Shown here: piece after piece, positions 24,605 through 32,944 of the stretch
How the letters are laid out: the number at the start of each line of letters is the position of its first letter
Numbering within the stretch: position 1 is the stretch's first letter
Assembly (NCBI RefSeq): GCF_033283405.1
Contig: NZ_JAWMQR010000001.1
Span: 1,178,001 to 1,242,000, forward strand
Direction of reading: 5' to 3'
DNA from: Halioxenophilus sp033283405
GTDB taxonomy: Bacteria > Pseudomonadota > Gammaproteobacteria > Pseudomonadales > Cellvibrionaceae
DNA: 64,000 nt
The notes under the pieces: model-generated
Told to the model about the DNA's origin: nothing
The model's input: only the letters and a program-made list of their open reading frames with translations
Databases searched by the model: none
Translations under genes and position numbers: made by a program

Positions 24605-26065
24605 CTAAATATAGAGGTATGATTTTTGTCGGAATGCCCGCAGGGCCTCCTGCGCCATCGGCGACTCCTGCCAGGCGTGAAAGTAATCACTCACCTGTTG
24701 TTGCAATACTGCTTTGGGAAAGTTGGAGCCAGGACAGACGGTGTAACCGGGTTTGACTTCACCATGCCCTAAAATATGGGTATGGAAATCCAACGCGATG
24801 TCGTCATATAGATGCACCCATAAGGCGATCAAACGCGCACCGGCGTCAAGCTGCTCTTTGGTTGGAGTCTGAATACCATAACGGCCGGAAGCGTTGGAGT
24901 ATTTATCAGTAGGGTCGAGATGAAAATTACCGTGGAAGGCGACCCCCAAACTACGGTCGTTAAAGTCCTTGGTGTGATTACCCACCCTATCCCAACGGCA
25001 AAAAGGTCGGATGGCACCATCGGGCATAATCACGCAGTGGTAACCCGTAGACCAACCTTTATTAATGAGAAACTCATCCACCACAGCCTGAAAGCCTAAA
25101 TTACTCGACATTGCCGTATGGTGAAAAACAATTAAATTGGGGTTACCAGTGCGATGGTTGCGCTGCTCCAACTGCGCAGGATTAACGCCCCCTTTATAGG
25201 TGATGGGTTGCCAACGGTTTTTTACCATGGGCACATTGGCCACTACCGGCGCCTGTGGTGGAACTTCACTTGCGGGAGCAGACGCAGCCGGGGTAGCCAT
25301 TGGTTCTTCGCAAGGCGCAGTGGTTAACAACGGCGACATAGGTGACGGCGGTTTACTCTCTTCAGCATCATCTTCCGGCACTGGCAACAGGTCGCCACTC
25401 ACTTTGCGGGTAGTGATAAAACGCAGCAGAATGTGCACCGGCTGGCTGCCACCGGCGATCACCAGACCGGAGAATATCTCGTCAAAAAAGAGCTGAACGC
25501 TCTGCCCATCGGCAAGCAGCTCTGTTTTCATAAAGAGCTGGGAGAGCAGATGAATATCCATGCTACTGGCAAAAATAATACCCAAGCCCAGTGCAGTAAG
25601 GTGATAGAAGAGTTGCAGGTTTATCCAGCCTCTATCCTCATCGCCAACTGCCGCCATGGATTTAAAGGCGATGTGAGAGTGGTGCTCGAAGGTCCGCTCA
25701 TCCATCTCCGAGTCATCCTGCTCGACACGGGCGGAAGGCGCTAGGTTATTGTTCATAGCCGATGCTTGGTCATCGGAACTCTGCGCATTATCCAACGCTG
25801 ATTTCAGGGCCTCGGCAAATTGCAAGGTGTGGTCATTGGCAGACTCATCGACAGAATTCTCTGCACTTTTAAAGGCATCGAGCGTGGCTTTGGCAAGCTT
25901 GACACTCTCTTTAATCTGTTGCACCCGTTTAGCCGCCGTGGAACTTGCTCCAGCACCAACATTTTCGACAACGTGTTTTAATATCTCCAGAAAGCGCTCA
26001 ATAAGCAGCGACCCTCCGGCAGCAACCGTTAAGCTAACCAACACCTGTGAGAAAAGGTCTTCCAT
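24605..26065 (-). CDS. Membrane-anchored PGRP/T7-lysozyme-type amidase
   Basis: 486 residues. Residues 8-30, about 150-178 and about 193-215 are membrane segments; 40-145 is charged and helical; 225-285 is a Pro/Ala-rich linker. From about 300 an Amidase_2/PGRP domain follows: FHHTAM (first zinc His), GYHCVIMPDG (catalytic Tyr), GHGEVKPGYTVCPG (second zinc His and Cys, with Thr at the PGRP position two before Cys). All key residues are present. It would cut the MurNAc-L-Ala bond of peptidoglycan from the periplasmic face. Such domains are usually soluble; the three-segment anchor is unusual. First gene of the operon. Confidence 0.85.
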   Translation of the reverse strand: MEDLFSQVLVSLTVAAGGSLLIERFLEILKHVVENVGAGASSTAAKRVQQIKESVKLAKATLDAFKSAENSVDESANDHTLQFAEALKSALDNAQSSDDQASAMNNNLAPSARVEQDDSEMDERTFEHHSHIAFKSMAAVGDEDRGWINLQLFYHLTALGLGIIFASSMDIHLLSQLFMKTELLADGQSVQLFFDEIFSGLVIAGGSQPVHILLRFITTRKVSGDLLPVPEDDAEESKPPSPMSPLLTTAPCEEPMATPAASAPASEVPPQAPVVANVPMVKNRWQPITYKGGVNPAQLEQRNHRTGNPNLIVFHHTAMSSNLGFQAVVDEFLINKGWSTGYHCVIMPDGAIRPFCRWDRVGNHTKDFNDRSLGVAFHGNFHLDPTDKYSNASGRYGIQTPTKEQLDAGARLIALWVHLYDDIALDFHTHILGHGEVKPGYTVCPGSNFPKAVLQQQVSDYFHAWQESPMAQEALRAFRQKSYLYI

Positions 26066-26736
26066 TCCGATAAATCCCCTCTGTACTGGTTTTTATTATT
26101 GGCAGTAAAAAGCAGGTAACTATCTACGGCTTAGTGAGGATTGTGACTAGAGTTAAATCAACGCTCAAGCTGCGCACAAACACTGGCCAAAATAGCGATT
26201 GCGTTAATACAGTGCGCAGCACTTGAAATAAATCTCAACACTAAATTAGAAAAAGAAATAAGCGATCGGATACATACAATAAATGAAGGAAAACAACTAA
26301 CCTACCTGTGCGTTTTACAGATTTAACAACCTATTAATCTATCGGCACATTTAATTATTTTGCACATACTAGGCGCTCCCATTCAGCTCTGCAACCAACG
26401 TAATCGATACCCCCAGTAACGGCATTGTGAACAGACCAACCAGTTAGGCTGTACCAACGGTATTTAGCTACCCGTTTCCGGATCGGGGACCAAGCCGAGA
26501 AATTGGATGGGAGAGTGTAGATGGCCGCCGCTCTCAGATAGCCAGCGCTAAAATGCCTGAGATAACTCGTATGGGTAAGGCAAGAGCAGATAATTACGTG
26601 ATGAAATTGCAATAGGCTGCCGCGTAAAAGCGACTTTTAGGTTTGGGCCATTCGCTTCAGAAAGTAGGTTTCACCAGCCAACCGTTGGTGAACCCAGGTA
26701 GAGGTTACTGCACAGCGATTGTGATTGTGGAAAAGA
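26066..26736. other. 671-bp intergenic region upstream of amidase operon
   Basis: AT-rich near the amidase start, where the operon promoter should lie. No RNA gene and no credible coding frame was seen. An inverted repeat TTCACCA (26670-26676) and TGGTGAA (26686-26692) sits before the MDR gene end, without a T-run. The length and composition suggest an insertion scar or regulatory region, but nothing is recognisable. Confidence 0.35.
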
Positions 26737-27744
26737 TTAAAAATCGATAACAATCTTGCCGAAGTGCTTACCGCTCTCCAAATAGCGCAGCGCTTCGGGC
26801 AGCTGTTCAAAAGAGAAATGGCGGTCGATCACCGGTTGCACCCCGTGGAACGCCATCGCCCGTAACAGATTTTGAAAATCATCCCGGCTGCCAACCCGCA
26901 CCGGCGTGATATCAACACTGGCGGTAAATATCGAGGAGACAGTGTTGGGCCAACCGGTGACCAAGCCAACCGGCGCCAGCCGCCCTCCCATGGCCGTAGC
27001 GGCAATAGAACGGTCGATGGTCTCGGCACCGCCCAGGTCGATGGCCAGATCCACACCCCGGCCTCCGGTCAGATCACGCACGGCGGCTTGCCATTCGGGC
27101 ACAGTTTTATAATTGATGGTTTCGTCAGCACCCAGTGCCCGCAAGCGCTGGCAGCGCTCATCACTGGAGGAGATCATAATGACGCGGGCTCCGAATAATT
27201 TAGCCAGCTGCAGGCCCAGAGTCGCCACACCCCCGGCCCCCTGTAATAGAACCACCATGCCAGGTAAGAGCGGTCGCTCGCCACAGAGCGCATGCCACGC
27301 CGTTACCCCAGCGCAGGGCAAACAGGCCCCTTCGGCAAAACTCAGCTGCTCAGGCAGCAGCACCAATTCGCTGTGCTGTACCACCATCTGCTCCTGCATC
27401 ACCCCTTGCAGCGGGCAACAGCGGGTGGTCAAACAGGTTGGATCTGGTCGCCAGGGACCACCCAGCCAACCGGTATTGAAGGTCAGGGCTACCCGGTCGC
27501 CGACGGCGATATGGGTTACATCCGGGGCAACTTCCAGCACCTCGCCAGCGCCATCGGAGAGCGCTATCAGCCCCTCCTTTGGCCCGCGCAGTTGGCCCGC
27601 AAGCGCCATCAGATCCCGATAATTGAGTGAAGCCGCACGCATGCCAACGCGCACCTGGCCGGCGGCCAGCGCTCCGGGCGGCTCGGCGTGCTGCAAAATT
27701 AAGGAATCGATACCTCCATAGGTATCGGTACGAAAGGTTTTCAT
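26737..27744 (-). CDS. MDR-family zinc-independent alcohol/quinone oxidoreductase
   Basis: 335 residues of the medium-chain dehydrogenase family. The N-terminal part (ASLNYRDLMALAGQL) and the nucleotide fold motif LLQGAGGVATLGLQLAKL are clear. The catalytic-zinc cysteine and GHE motif of true alcohol dehydrogenases are absent, so it belongs to the quinone-oxidoreductase/enoyl reductase side. It probably uses NADPH on an enone or quinone. It lies 9 bp after the GbsR-type regulator, so the two are cotranscribed. Confidence 0.88.
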   Translation of the reverse strand: MKTFRTDTYGGIDSLILQHAEPPGALAAGQVRVGMRAASLNYRDLMALAGQLRGPKEGLIALSDGAGEVLEVAPDVTHIAVGDRVALTFNTGWLGGPWRPDPTCLTTRCCPLQGVMQEQMVVQHSELVLLPEQLSFAEGACLPCAGVTAWHALCGERPLLPGMVVLLQGAGGVATLGLQLAKLFGARVIMISSSDERCQRLRALGADETINYKTVPEWQAAVRDLTGGRGVDLAIDLGGAETIDRSIAATAMGGRLAPVGLVTGWPNTVSSIFTASVDITPVRVGSRDDFQNLLRAMAFHGVQPVIDRHFSFEQLPEALRYLESGKHFGKIVIDF

Positions 27745-27753
27745 ATGAGCGCC

Positions 27754-28257
27754 TTATTGTTTTTTAGGGGTATCATCCGGCCGCGCTACAGAGTTCCAAT
27801 CCGTTTCCAGCTCGTCCAGTGCGTTGGCCAATACCTTCTGCAATGCCAGGCAGTAGCCGGCCATATCATTCAACCGGGTGGACGCAGTGGTGTTGGTGGC
27901 GACATTCTGGCGTTTGAGCAGTGTGCTGGCCAGGTAGCCGAGCATGGCCACCTTATCGTGCATCAGCGAGGTGTTGCCCTCACTCACACTGTAGAGTACG
28001 CGCTTGCTGCCGCGCACACTGTGGCGGGTCACCAGTTGGGTTCGCTCCAGCTCGCGAGCTGAGACGCTGGCCGTACTTTTTGCAATCTCGAGCTCTTCAC
28101 ACATCTCATCCAGGCTGACCGGCTGCTCCTGCAACAGCAGATAGCCGTACAGACGACCCACCCCGGTGGGCATCCCCCAAGGCAACAGTGCCGCCGACAG
28201 ATCATCGATAAAGCGCAGCTGCTCGGTGGTGGTTTTTTGTTTTGATATATTCGACAT
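27754..28257 (-). CDS. GbsR/MarR-type transcriptional regulator
   Basis: 167 residues. A winged-helix segment, PVSLDEMCEELEIAKSTASV, followed by the wing RGSKRVLYSVSE, marks the GbsR group of MarR-like regulators. The C-terminal half is helical and probably mediates dimerisation. It is divergent from the P450 gene and leads into the MDR gene. An 8-bp inverted repeat at 28246-28269 surrounds its own ATG, suggesting autorepression. Its ligand is unknown; GbsR itself responds to choline. Confidence 0.85.
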   Translation of the reverse strand: MSNISKQKTTTEQLRFIDDLSAALLPWGMPTGVGRLYGYLLLQEQPVSLDEMCEELEIAKSTASVSARELERTQLVTRHSVRGSKRVLYSVSEGNTSLMHDKVAMLGYLASTLLKRQNVATNTTASTRLNDMAGYCLALQKVLANALDELETDWNSVARPDDTPKKQ

Positions 28258-28269
28258 AAACCGAATATA
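28246..28269. promoter_or_regulatory. 24-bp inverted repeat across the GbsR start codon
   Basis: TATATTCG (28246-28253) and CGAATATA (28262-28269) are perfect arms around ACATAAAC. The start codon of the regulator (28255-28257) lies in the spacer. A bound dimer would block both transcription and access to the start. The rest of the 153-bp divergent region also holds an AACCGGTT palindrome near 28353. Confidence 0.6.
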
Positions 28270-28410
28270 GTGAAATTAAAGGTAAGGGTCAATCACGAAA
28301 CCGCCGTGACAACTCGCCCACATTATAAAGGCCAGTATCGGCGATACGATAAACCGGTTATAAATTATGCTACTCATCAGCTCAACAATAATGACAATCA
28401 GGAGCTAACA

Positions 28411-29661
28411 ATGACCGCCGCTATCCCACCGGTAGCCAAGCCTGCCCACATACCCGATTCCGCTGTGGTGGAATTTGATATCTACCTCGACCAGGAACTG
28501 CTGCACGACCCCCACCAAAAAGTTGAGAAAATGTTGCGGGAGTACCCCCCAGTCTTCTGGACGCCTCACAATTTTGGGCATTGGGTGGTACTAAGCCACG
28601 ACGCCGTTTTTAGCGCATCACAAAATACCCAGCGTTTCTCCAGCGAAATAATGACCAGCGAGATGATGTCGGTGCTGGAATCCATGCAACCGCCAGGCTC
28701 CGGGCGGCTGATTCAGACCATTCCCATCAATGTTGACCCACCCGCGCACACCAAACTGCGCAGCCCGTTGTTAAAGCCCTTTTCGCCCAAGGCTGTAGCC
28801 GAGCGCAAGTTGGAGATCACCCAGTTGGCCGAGCAGCTTATCGCGGCCGTGGTTGATAAGGGCCAGTGCGAGTTCATCTCCGCCATCGCCGAGCCACTGC
28901 CCGTCACCATCTTTATGAAGATGATGGGGTTACCATTGGAGCGCTTGAGTGAGTTTCGCGAAATCGTGCATAAATTCCTGGCTCCGGGCATGAATGACCC
29001 CATGGAAGTGTTTGCCCGCCAGCGAATGGTGGCCAACGCCATGGCGGAGGTAATCCAAGCGCGCCGGTTCAAGCCCGAGGATGACCTGATCAGCCTGTTA
29101 TGGTCTGCAACCATTGACGGCCAACCGATGACCCTGGAGCTGATGGAGGACTACTGCACCCTACTCTTTATTGCCGGCCTGGATACCGTTATCAACGGCA
29201 TCGGCTACGGCATCAAACACCTGGCCGGTAACCAGCCACTGCAATGCCAGTTGCGTGCCCAGCCAGAGTTGATTCCGGACGCTGTTGAAGAGTTGTTGCG
29301 TCGCTACACCTTCACCATTCCCATGCGCCGGGTAACCGAGGCGTGTGAGTTGGGCGGGCAACAATTGCAGGCGGGTGACCTGCTCTGCCTCTACCTGCCG
29401 GCGGCTGATCTCGATCCCAAAGCATTTAACAATCCCGCCGAGTTCCAATTGAAGCGCAAAGAGAGCGGCCATATCGCCTTTGGTGTTGGCCCCCATCGCT
29501 GTTTGGGGTCGCACCTGGCGCGCCTGGAATTAACCCTGGTCTACCAGGCGGTGCTGCAACAGCTGCCCAGTTTTGCATTAGACCCCAACCAACCGGTGAC
29601 CTACCGCGGTGGCAATATCCTGGCGATTGAATCCCTGCCCCTCGTTTGGCAATCCCCATAA
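28411..29661 (+). CDS. Cytochrome P450
   Basis: 416 residues from the ATG at 28411, preceded by AGGAG. The heme loop FGVGPHRCLGSHLARLEL places the thiolate at Cys364; the I-helix motif is FIAGLDT and the K-helix shows ELLRRY. The length and lack of a membrane anchor fit a soluble bacterial class I P450 needing a ferredoxin and reductase. The ferredoxin at 2719 is the only candidate partner in the window. It begins a plus-strand run with two SDR genes and a SnoaL-like gene. The substrate is unknown; terpenoid or steroid hydroxylation is a reasonable guess. Confidence 0.93.
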   Translation: MTAAIPPVAKPAHIPDSAVVEFDIYLDQELLHDPHQKVEKMLREYPPVFWTPHNFGHWVVLSHDAVFSASQNTQRFSSEIMTSEMMSVLESMQPPGSGRLIQTIPINVDPPAHTKLRSPLLKPFSPKAVAERKLEITQLAEQLIAAVVDKGQCEFISAIAEPLPVTIFMKMMGLPLERLSEFREIVHKFLAPGMNDPMEVFARQRMVANAMAEVIQARRFKPEDDLISLLWSATIDGQPMTLELMEDYCTLLFIAGLDTVINGIGYGIKHLAGNQPLQCQLRAQPELIPDAVEELLRRYTFTIPMRRVTEACELGGQQLQAGDLLCLYLPAADLDPKAFNNPAEFQLKRKESGHIAFGVGPHRCLGSHLARLELTLVYQAVLQQLPSFALDPNQPVTYRGGNILAIESLPLVWQSP

Positions 29662-29709
29662 ATAATCGCCGTAACCCATTTTGTGAGCATAGTTTTAGAG
29701 GTAGAAAAA

Positions 29710-30513
29710 ATGATAGGTGAAGACCTGCTTGATCTTGATGGCCAAATCGCCTTCGTAACCGGTGCCGGACAGGGTGCCGGGCGGGCGATTGCCCTGGCCC
29801 TGGCCAAACACAACGCCGGCGGTGTTGCCGTAAACGATTTTGTTGCCGAGCGGGCCCAGGCCGTTGCCGATGAGATTAAGGCCCTGGGCATACCGGCAGT
29901 GGCCACACCCGCCGACGTCAGTGATATCAACTCGGTAACAGCCGCCATGGATAGCGCCGAAGCGGCACTGGGGCCAATCACCATTTTAGTCAATAACGCC
30001 GGTAACGCCGGTCCCAACGCCACCATGCAGTCATCGCCGCTATTTTGGGAGACCGCCCCCGATGAGTGGGAGCGCTACTTCCAAACCAACCTCTACGGCG
30101 TAATGAACTGCTGTCATCGGGCACTGCCCAGTATGGTCAAGGTCGGCCGCGGCCGGGTGGTGACCATCGTTTCCGATGCCGGCCGTATTGGTGAAGCCCG
30201 CCTCACCACCTACTCCGCGGCCAAAGCCGGCGCTAATGGTTTCATGCGCTCATTGGCGAAAGAGGCGGGCCGCTTCGGCATCACCTGTAACAGTATTTCA
30301 CTGTCAACCTTGGAACCGCCCCTGCCGGAGCCACAAAAATCTGAATTCCTAGCCAGCGAACACGCCAAAATGCATGTCTCCCGTTATGTTATTCGCCGCT
30401 TTGGTAAACCCGACGACGTTGCCGGTATGACACTGTTTTTATGTTCAGAAGCCGCCAGTTGGATTACCGGGCAAACCTACCCGGTCAATGGCGGTTACAC
30501 CTTTGCTGTTTAG
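29710..30513 (+). CDS. Short-chain dehydrogenase/reductase
   Basis: 267 residues; the ATG at 29710 has AGAGG upstream and is preferred to a GTG at 29683. The motif TGAGQGAGRAIALALAKH binds the dinucleotide, NNAGNAG and YSAAKAG complete the catalytic set. It begins 48 bp after the P450 stop and 11 bp before the next SDR, so an operon is likely. It should oxidise the alcohol made by the P450 or a related step. Confidence 0.9.
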   Translation: MIGEDLLDLDGQIAFVTGAGQGAGRAIALALAKHNAGGVAVNDFVAERAQAVADEIKALGIPAVATPADVSDINSVTAAMDSAEAALGPITILVNNAGNAGPNATMQSSPLFWETAPDEWERYFQTNLYGVMNCCHRALPSMVKVGRGRVVTIVSDAGRIGEARLTTYSAAKAGANGFMRSLAKEAGRFGITCNSISLSTLEPPLPEPQKSEFLASEHAKMHVSRYVIRRFGKPDDVAGMTLFLCSEAASWITGQTYPVNGGYTFAV

Positions 30514-30524
30514 GAGAGTATTCA

Positions 30525-31286
30525 ATGCCAACCATTAGTGACATGAGTGGCAAGGTGGCGCTGGTCACCGGCGCCGCAGCCGGGCTCGGCCAAGCGACCG
30601 CGCTCTGCCTGGCCCGTGCCGGAGCCGATATCTGCCTGGTGGATATCAACCTGGCCGGCCTCCAGGCCACCGCCCGGGAGATAGAATCGCTCGGACGCCG
30701 AGCGTTAATACAGGCGGCAGACCTCGCTGAAACCAGCCAATGTGCAACACTCGTCAAAAACGCCATAACCGAGCTCGGCCGACTCGATGCGCTCTGCAAT
30801 GTCGCGGCGGTTTTCATACCCAGCCACACCACAGAGATGAGCGACGCCGATTGGGAGAGAACCCTGGCCGTCAATTACACGGCTCCCTTTAAATTAATAC
30901 GAGCCGCTATACCGGAGCTGATTCGCAACCAGGGGGCGGTGGTCAATGTCACCTCCTGCGCAGCGCATATGGGCCAGGCCTATCTGGCCGCCTACTCGTC
31001 CACCAAGGCCGCCTTGACGCACCTCACCAAGTCCCTGGCCATGGAGTATATGCATCAGCCGATTCGCTTTAATGCGGTGGCTCCCGGCGGCATGATGACT
31101 GCCTTAGCCGCCGGCTTGCGCAACCTGGAAAACCCAGACCCAAGCTTACTGAGCCGCATAGCGCCACTGCGCGGCTTGAACGAAATAGACGATATTGCCG
31201 AGATGGTCGCTTTCCTGGCCAGCGATGCTGCCCGGGGTTATCACGGAGCGGTTATCAATATCGACAACGGTATTACCGTTGGTTAG
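30525..31286 (+). CDS. Short-chain dehydrogenase/reductase
   Basis: 253 residues from the ATG at 30525, with GGAGAG close before; the frame is open further upstream but overlaps the previous SDR. Motifs: TGAAAGLGQATALCLARAGA, CNVAAVF in place of NNAG, and YSSTKAA. Asp-Ile after the second strand suggests NAD. Third gene of the P450 operon. The substrate is unknown. Confidence 0.9.
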   Translation: MPTISDMSGKVALVTGAAAGLGQATALCLARAGADICLVDINLAGLQATAREIESLGRRALIQAADLAETSQCATLVKNAITELGRLDALCNVAAVFIPSHTTEMSDADWERTLAVNYTAPFKLIRAAIPELIRNQGAVVNVTSCAAHMGQAYLAAYSSTKAALTHLTKSLAMEYMHQPIRFNAVAPGGMMTALAAGLRNLENPDPSLLSRIAPLRGLNEIDDIAEMVAFLASDAARGYHGAVINIDNGITVG

Positions 31287-31304
31287 TTTCTTGAGGAGTT
31301 TTTT

Positions 31305-31823
31305 ATGTCTGATCTGGAAAAAAATCTAGCGGAGTTAATCGACAAGGAGTCTATTCGGGAGTTGGCACTGCTCTATTGCCGTGGTGTCGACCGCAAAGAT
31401 GGCGACCTGTTGCGCACCCTCTACACCGAAGAGGCCACCGACACCCACGGTGACACCTTCGATGGCGGCGCTGCTGCTTATGTCGACTTCCTGGAAAAAG
31501 CCTTCCCCTACATGACCTACAGCGGCCACCATATTTGTAACCATCTGATCGCCGTCAATGGCGATACAGCGGAAGGCGAAATATACGCCCTCGCCTACCA
31601 TATTTTGCCGGACGGCAAGGGTGGGCAAATTGAAGATTTTATGTGTGTGCGCTACCTGGACAAATACCAGCGTTGCACCGATGGCCGCTGGCGCTTTGCC
31701 CAGCGGGTGGTGAATTACGATGTTCGGCAACAACAGCCCACTCAAGTTACCCTACCGGAAAATAGCGACCCAGGTGTGGGCTTCTTTAGCGAACGGCTGT
31801 TTGCCAAGGGCCCGCGCCAATAA
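31305..31823 (+). CDS. SnoaL-like (NTF2-fold) polyketide-cyclase-type protein
   Basis: 172 residues of the SnoaL_4 group: KESIRELALLYCRGVDRKD, then DTHGDTF and HHICNHLI, ending in GRWRFAQRVVNYD. Such proteins bind hydrophobic ligands and include dehydratases, isomerases and ring-hydroxylase small-subunit-like folds. Tyr19-type and Asp/His residues in the pocket hint at an enzyme, but the activity is not predictable. It follows the SDR by 18 bp and closes the P450 operon. Related folds occur at 8732 (fused) and 38314. Confidence 0.85.
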   Translation: MSDLEKNLAELIDKESIRELALLYCRGVDRKDGDLLRTLYTEEATDTHGDTFDGGAAAYVDFLEKAFPYMTYSGHHICNHLIAVNGDTAEGEIYALAYHILPDGKGGQIEDFMCVRYLDKYQRCTDGRWRFAQRVVNYDVRQQQPTQVTLPENSDPGVGFFSERLFAKGPRQ

Positions 31824-31848
31824 CCGAGCAAACAACCACTCGCAATAA

Positions 31849-32520
31849 TCAGCCCAAATGCTCGGCAAAGAATTTAACTGTTCTTTGCAAAGCCAGCTCT
31901 GCGGCAGCGCGGTCGAATTGAGGGCGGTCGGAATTAAAACCGTGGTTGGCCTCATACCAGTACATGGTGACTTCGGGATTATTCTCGGCCACCTCTGCCA
32001 CTCGCTCCGCTGGCGTGGTTGGGTCTTGCTGCCCCCAGTGGGCGATGGTCGGGCAGAGGGGTTTTACTGCGGGAAAATTTAAAATACCGGTGCCGTAGTA
32101 GCTGACGGCGCAACTGAGCGCCGGTACTTTAGCCGCCGCCAACCAGGCCACGGCACCCCCATAGCAGTAGCCGATAATGCCAATCTTTTTAATACCTCGC
32201 GCTTGCAGGTAGTCGATCGCACCCATGACATCACTGATCGGGTTATCGAAGCCGTTTTCGGTTAATGCCGTCACCGCACTGCTAACGTCATCGTAGGCGT
32301 AGATTAAATTACGCCCGATTCGATCGTATAAGGCGGGCGCCAACACCAGATAACCCTGCGCGGCGAACTGCTCCGCAAGGGCTAAAATGTGACTGTTTAA
32401 TCCGAAGGCTTCCTGCGCAAGGATTATGGCAGCCTGGGCATTAGCACCTGGTTCGATCAGATAGGCATCGGTGTCGAATCCATCACTGGCCGTCAGCCTT
32501 ATCCACTGTTTGGTAACCAT
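31849..32520 (-). CDS. Dienelactone hydrolase family protein
   Basis: 223 residues. The nucleophile is Cys in IGYCYGGAVA rather than Ser; the Asp and His are seen in DPTTPAERV and EANHGFNSD. The N-terminus (IILAQEAFGLNSHILALAEQ) contains the conserved Glu of dienelactone hydrolases. These enzymes open lactones formed in aromatic ring cleavage. It is convergent with the SnoaL gene and 19 bp after the small membrane protein gene. Confidence 0.9.
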   Translation of the reverse strand: MVTKQWIRLTASDGFDTDAYLIEPGANAQAAIILAQEAFGLNSHILALAEQFAAQGYLVLAPALYDRIGRNLIYAYDDVSSAVTALTENGFDNPISDVMGAIDYLQARGIKKIGIIGYCYGGAVAWLAAAKVPALSCAVSYYGTGILNFPAVKPLCPTIAHWGQQDPTTPAERVAEVAENNPEVTMYWYEANHGFNSDRPQFDRAAAELALQRTVKFFAEHLG

Positions 32521-32539
32521 CTCTGCCCCCGCTGTTCAT

Positions 32540-32911
32540 TTATGCGGCCATCAATTTACCGCGTTGGAACCAAAGCACCCAGAAGCTAACCGCCAACAAG
32601 ATATGGTGGGTATAGCCTGCTGCGGCCTGCAGCAGGGCACCGGAGATCAAACTGGCAATAATCACTGCACTGTGAAACGCAGCCAGCGCACCCAGGCCAA
32701 CCGAAAGCGCGGCTTTGTCGGTTCGGTTTGGCCACAGAAAAATCACCACGGCCACCGATGCCAGGGCTAACATGCCCAAGGTGTTTAACTGCTGCAAAGC
32801 AAACTCACTGGCGGCGGCGTTAATCAGCTTGGGAGAGAACGCCAACAATCCTCCCATCAGCGTCTCCAATACTGCATGAATGATTAATACAACCACTAAA
32901 AAAATGCGCAT
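32540..32911 (-). CDS. Small four-segment membrane protein, unknown
   Basis: 123 residues, not assigned to a named family. Four membrane segments are visible (about 3-25, 43-62, 70-90 and 97-115), with few charges and a KLMAA end. It lies between the dienelactone hydrolase and an SDR gene, all on the minus strand with short gaps, so it may be part of that catabolic operon, possibly in uptake. Nothing catalytic is seen. Confidence 0.7.
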   Translation of the reverse strand: MRIFLVVVLIIHAVLETLMGGLLAFSPKLINAAASEFALQQLNTLGMLALASVAVVIFLWPNRTDKAALSVGLGALAAFHSAVIIASLISGALLQAAAGYTHHILLAVSFWVLWFQRGKLMAA

Positions 32912-32944
32912 AGCCTACCTCTGCTCTCATCCATTGCCGGTGTT

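Noticed and set aside
26355..26612. 85-codon open frame on the minus strand in the large gap
   Set aside because: Composition unlike the neighbours, no ribosome site, no recognisable motif.
28349..28360. AACCGGTT palindrome before the P450 gene
   Set aside because: Only 8 bp and not extended by its flanks; could be chance.
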